Shown here: positions 61,861 to 64,000 of the stretch, one piece after another
Position numbering within the stretch: position 1 is the stretch's first letter
Layout of the letters: each line of letters starts with the position of its first letter
NCBI GenBank assembly: GCA_934045075.1
Contig: OW203745.1
Coordinates: forward strand, 15,496,768-15,560,767
Source of the DNA: Yponomeuta sedellus
Taxonomy: Eukaryota > Arthropoda > Insecta > Lepidoptera > Yponomeutidae
Reading direction: 5' to 3'
Length of the DNA stretch: 64,000 nt
Notes under the pieces: model-generated
What the model was told of the DNA's origin: nothing
Seen by the model: only the letters and a program-made list of their open reading frames with translations
The model's database searches: none
Program-made: the position numbers and the translations under genes

Positions 61861-62831
61861 CAGGGCCGGATCTACCCAAGGGCTGCTTGGGCTGCAGCCC
61901 AGGGCCCCGAGGTTACAAGGGGCCCCCAGATCCCGCTAAAACAGTAGGCGATAATTTGAATTTAAAAAATGGTTGTCTGTAAAGTCGGTTTACGGACGAT
62001 ATTTTACGTGATAACGTTATATAAGAAAACATAGATGAAAAAATGCATACTTTTATAAATTGAGCTAAGGGGGGAAATACGTGTTAAAGGGTGTCTTCGT
62101 GCTGATTTACATTAATTTTTTAAGGTATAAAAAATGAATATTATTTATTGAAACATAAACTAAAGAAAATAGTACATACACACACACATATATTTTTGGG
62201 AAATGTTATGAAACGTGTTTTGGTGATTGAGAAACGTAAAAATATGACATAATTTCCGATATCGATTTTCGGGGTGATTCCAAAAACTACCTTATAAGGA
62301 AGTTAATTGAAAAAAGAACTACCATAACGTTGGCAATAATGGCAACCCTGAGAACAATCAACCAATGTATGTGCGCGTCTATGGAACGGAACGGGGATGT
62401 CTCCCTGCCGTTTGTTTTTGGTCGTTATATTTTTATACTCTTACGAGGGACTTTCCGCTGCGCTGCTTAACGTAACGTCTGACGTGATTTTGATTTTTTA
62501 TTTTTATCTACTCTTACGAGGGACTTTCCGCCGCGCTGCTTAACGTAACGTCTGACGTGATTTTGATTTTTTATCTACTCTTACGAGGGACTTTCCGCCG
62601 TGCTACTTAACGTAACGTCTGACGTGATTTTGATTTTTTTATTTTTATCTATTTTTACGAGGGACTTTCCGCCGCGCTGCTTAACGTAACGTCTGATGTG
62701 ATTTTGATTTTTTATTTTTATCTACTCTTACGAGGGACTTTCCGCCGTGCTGCTTAACGTAACGTCTGACGTGACGATAGGCCCCTAAGCAGTTTCAGCC
62801 TAGGGCCCTACAAATTCAAGATCCACTCCTG
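61861..62831. mobile_element. hAT-type non-autonomous element, 971 bp
   Basis: Ends CAGGGCCGGATCT / inverted CAGGAGTGGATCT with inner 'agggccc' matches. An exact 8-bp duplication GTAGTACG flanks it (61853-61860, 62832-62839), the size expected for hAT. No transposase; the right third is a tandem array. Confidence 0.85.
62440..62776. repeat. About 70-bp tandem array in the hAT-type element
   Basis: Five units of 'ttacgagggactttccgccg' + 'gctgcttaacgtaacgtctg' + 'acgtgattttgatttttta'; lengths vary by the A/T spacer. Confidence 0.95.
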
Positions 62832-63152
62832 GTAGTACGCACATCCAAACATAGTACAATATAGTACAATACTATAGGTAGGTAGGTAAGTATACTTAAT
62901 ATAGCACGGTTGGTAAGCTATACCTAATATGAGGAGATGATAATATGGAGGGTAGTGTTCACATTCACGCACCAGGCGCGTGCTTGCCCTCACCGAGAAT
63001 GTGGGTGCGGCATAAAATCATATCAGCAACTGCATTTTTAATACTGTTTAGTATAGAGTATTAGAGTTTCCATCAGTTTACCGACAGTGGGGAAGTGATG
63101 TGGTGGTGTAGGAGAAAATAAATTGAAATTTAAAAAAATACACAAAAACAAA

Positions 63153-63215
63153 ATGAATGCTCTTTTGCAGTGCTTAGTTTGTGTAGTGTTTTTCCAAGGG
63201 AGTTTGTCTGATGAG
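63153..63215 (+). CDS. First exon of a secreted/membrane protein (partial)
   Basis: ATG 63153 in context AAAATG; encodes MNALLQCLVCVVFFQGSLSD then E, a typical signal peptide, followed by a strong donor GTAAGTG, phase 0. TCAGT at about 63073 could be the initiator. The rest of the gene lies beyond the window, so its family cannot be told. Confidence 0.65.
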
Positions 63216-63524
63216 GTAAGTGTTTTTAGAGCATTTTTTTTGAATTAGCTGTTACATAGATCGTTTTTTTTTATTTATTAATGTACGTTTACATAATATA
63301 GGTATTATGTAAACGTGGCGGATTCGGACCTAAAACCTAACTTGTTTGTCTTAAGACACGAACCTCGCTCCTTGTCATCATATCTTAAATTAAAGACTCT
63401 TACATATTATTGAAATGCAGTTCTATTATTAACGATCTACCTTCGTAGTTTTGAAATACATTATTTTTATAGAATGAAAAAGGCGATCGAAACGAAATCG
63501 ATAGGTAATTAAACAGCATCTAAC

Positions 63525-64000
63525 TAAATCCTCCGCAGATCTTCCCAAAATGGGAGTTTCTTCTCCTCAATATATTTTTTTTAAATACGAAGTTTGTTCC
63601 CAGATTGCAAGTATTCTTTTCTTAAATACATCTTTTTAAATCCTCCGAAGTATCTCACAAAAATTCGAGTGTTCTCCTCAACATATTTTTTTAAATACGA
63701 AGTTTATTCCCAGATTGCAAGTATTCTTTTCTTAAATACATCTTTTTAAATCGTCCGAAGTATCTTCCCAAAATGCGAGTGTTCTTCTCCTCAATATATT
63801 TTATTAAATACGAAGTTTGTTCCCAGATTGCAAGTGTTCTTCTCCTCAATACATCTTTTTAAATCCTCCGATGTATCTTCCAAAATGCTAGTGTTCTTCT
63901 CCTCAATACGTCTTTTTAAATCCTCCGTTATATTTTCCCAAAATGCGAGTGTTCTTCTCCTCAATATATTTTTTTAAATACGAAGTTTGTTCCCAGATTC
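63525..64000. repeat. Compound tandem repeat, about 55/115 bp
   Basis: Alternating blocks 'aaatcctccgaagtatctt' + 'cccaaaatgcgagtgttctt' and 'aatacgaagtttgttcccag' + 'attgcaagtattctt'. It continues to the window edge, inside the first intron of the plus-strand gene. Confidence 0.9.

Overview
The window looks like nuclear DNA from a moth or butterfly. The evidence is AT-rich sequence, split genes with GT-AG introns, and very dense short interspersed repeats of types that are abundant in Lepidoptera: several tRNA-headed SINEs, a 5S-rRNA-headed SINE, RTE 3' tails, Helitron ends and TIR elements. There are no operons, bacterial signals or CRISPR arrays.

Four host genes can be supported. (1) 229-1446 (-): an intronless secreted protein with an MBF2-family domain followed by a long acidic tail of about eight 17-18 aa repeats. 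It has a TATA box and an arthropod initiator. (2) 10737-30194 (-): twelve exons whose phases all join, giving 540 aa of charged coiled coil that best fits CFAP53 (CCDC11), a protein of motile cilia and sperm flagella. (3) 31945-57944 (-): nine phase-compatible exons, about 870 aa. It has a SAP-like N-terminus, a long basic repeat-bearing middle, a C2H2-like zinc finger made across a splice junction, and a C-terminus resembling the SINA/SIAH substrate-binding fold without a RING. (4) 63153-63215 (+): a signal-peptide first exon whose gene runs off the right edge.

The rest is introns and spacers packed with mobile DNA. The most complete element is a CR1/Jockey-group non-LTR retrotransposon at about 36.7-41.6 kb, lying antisense inside gene 3, with both ORFs open. 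Older remains include a broken reverse transcriptase (25.3-26.7 kb), further RT scraps (10.9, 48.1-48.6, 57.0 kb), a hAT-type element (61861-62831), a Tc1/mariner-type MITE (27619-28127), other TIR elements and many SINE copies, often nested or in inverted pairs.

The most unusual observations are two minisatellites in neighbouring genes that each cover an exon-intron boundary and so multiply the 5' splice site (15.2-15.5 kb and 33.3-33.5 kb). Next are a dense two-strand cluster of the motif GTGCCAATCATTGTAC at 5.1-6.1 kb, the MBF2 protein with its repeat tail, and the SAP-like/repeat/SINA-like protein. I found no complete new multi-gene system. Protein family names come from recalled family features, not from a database search.
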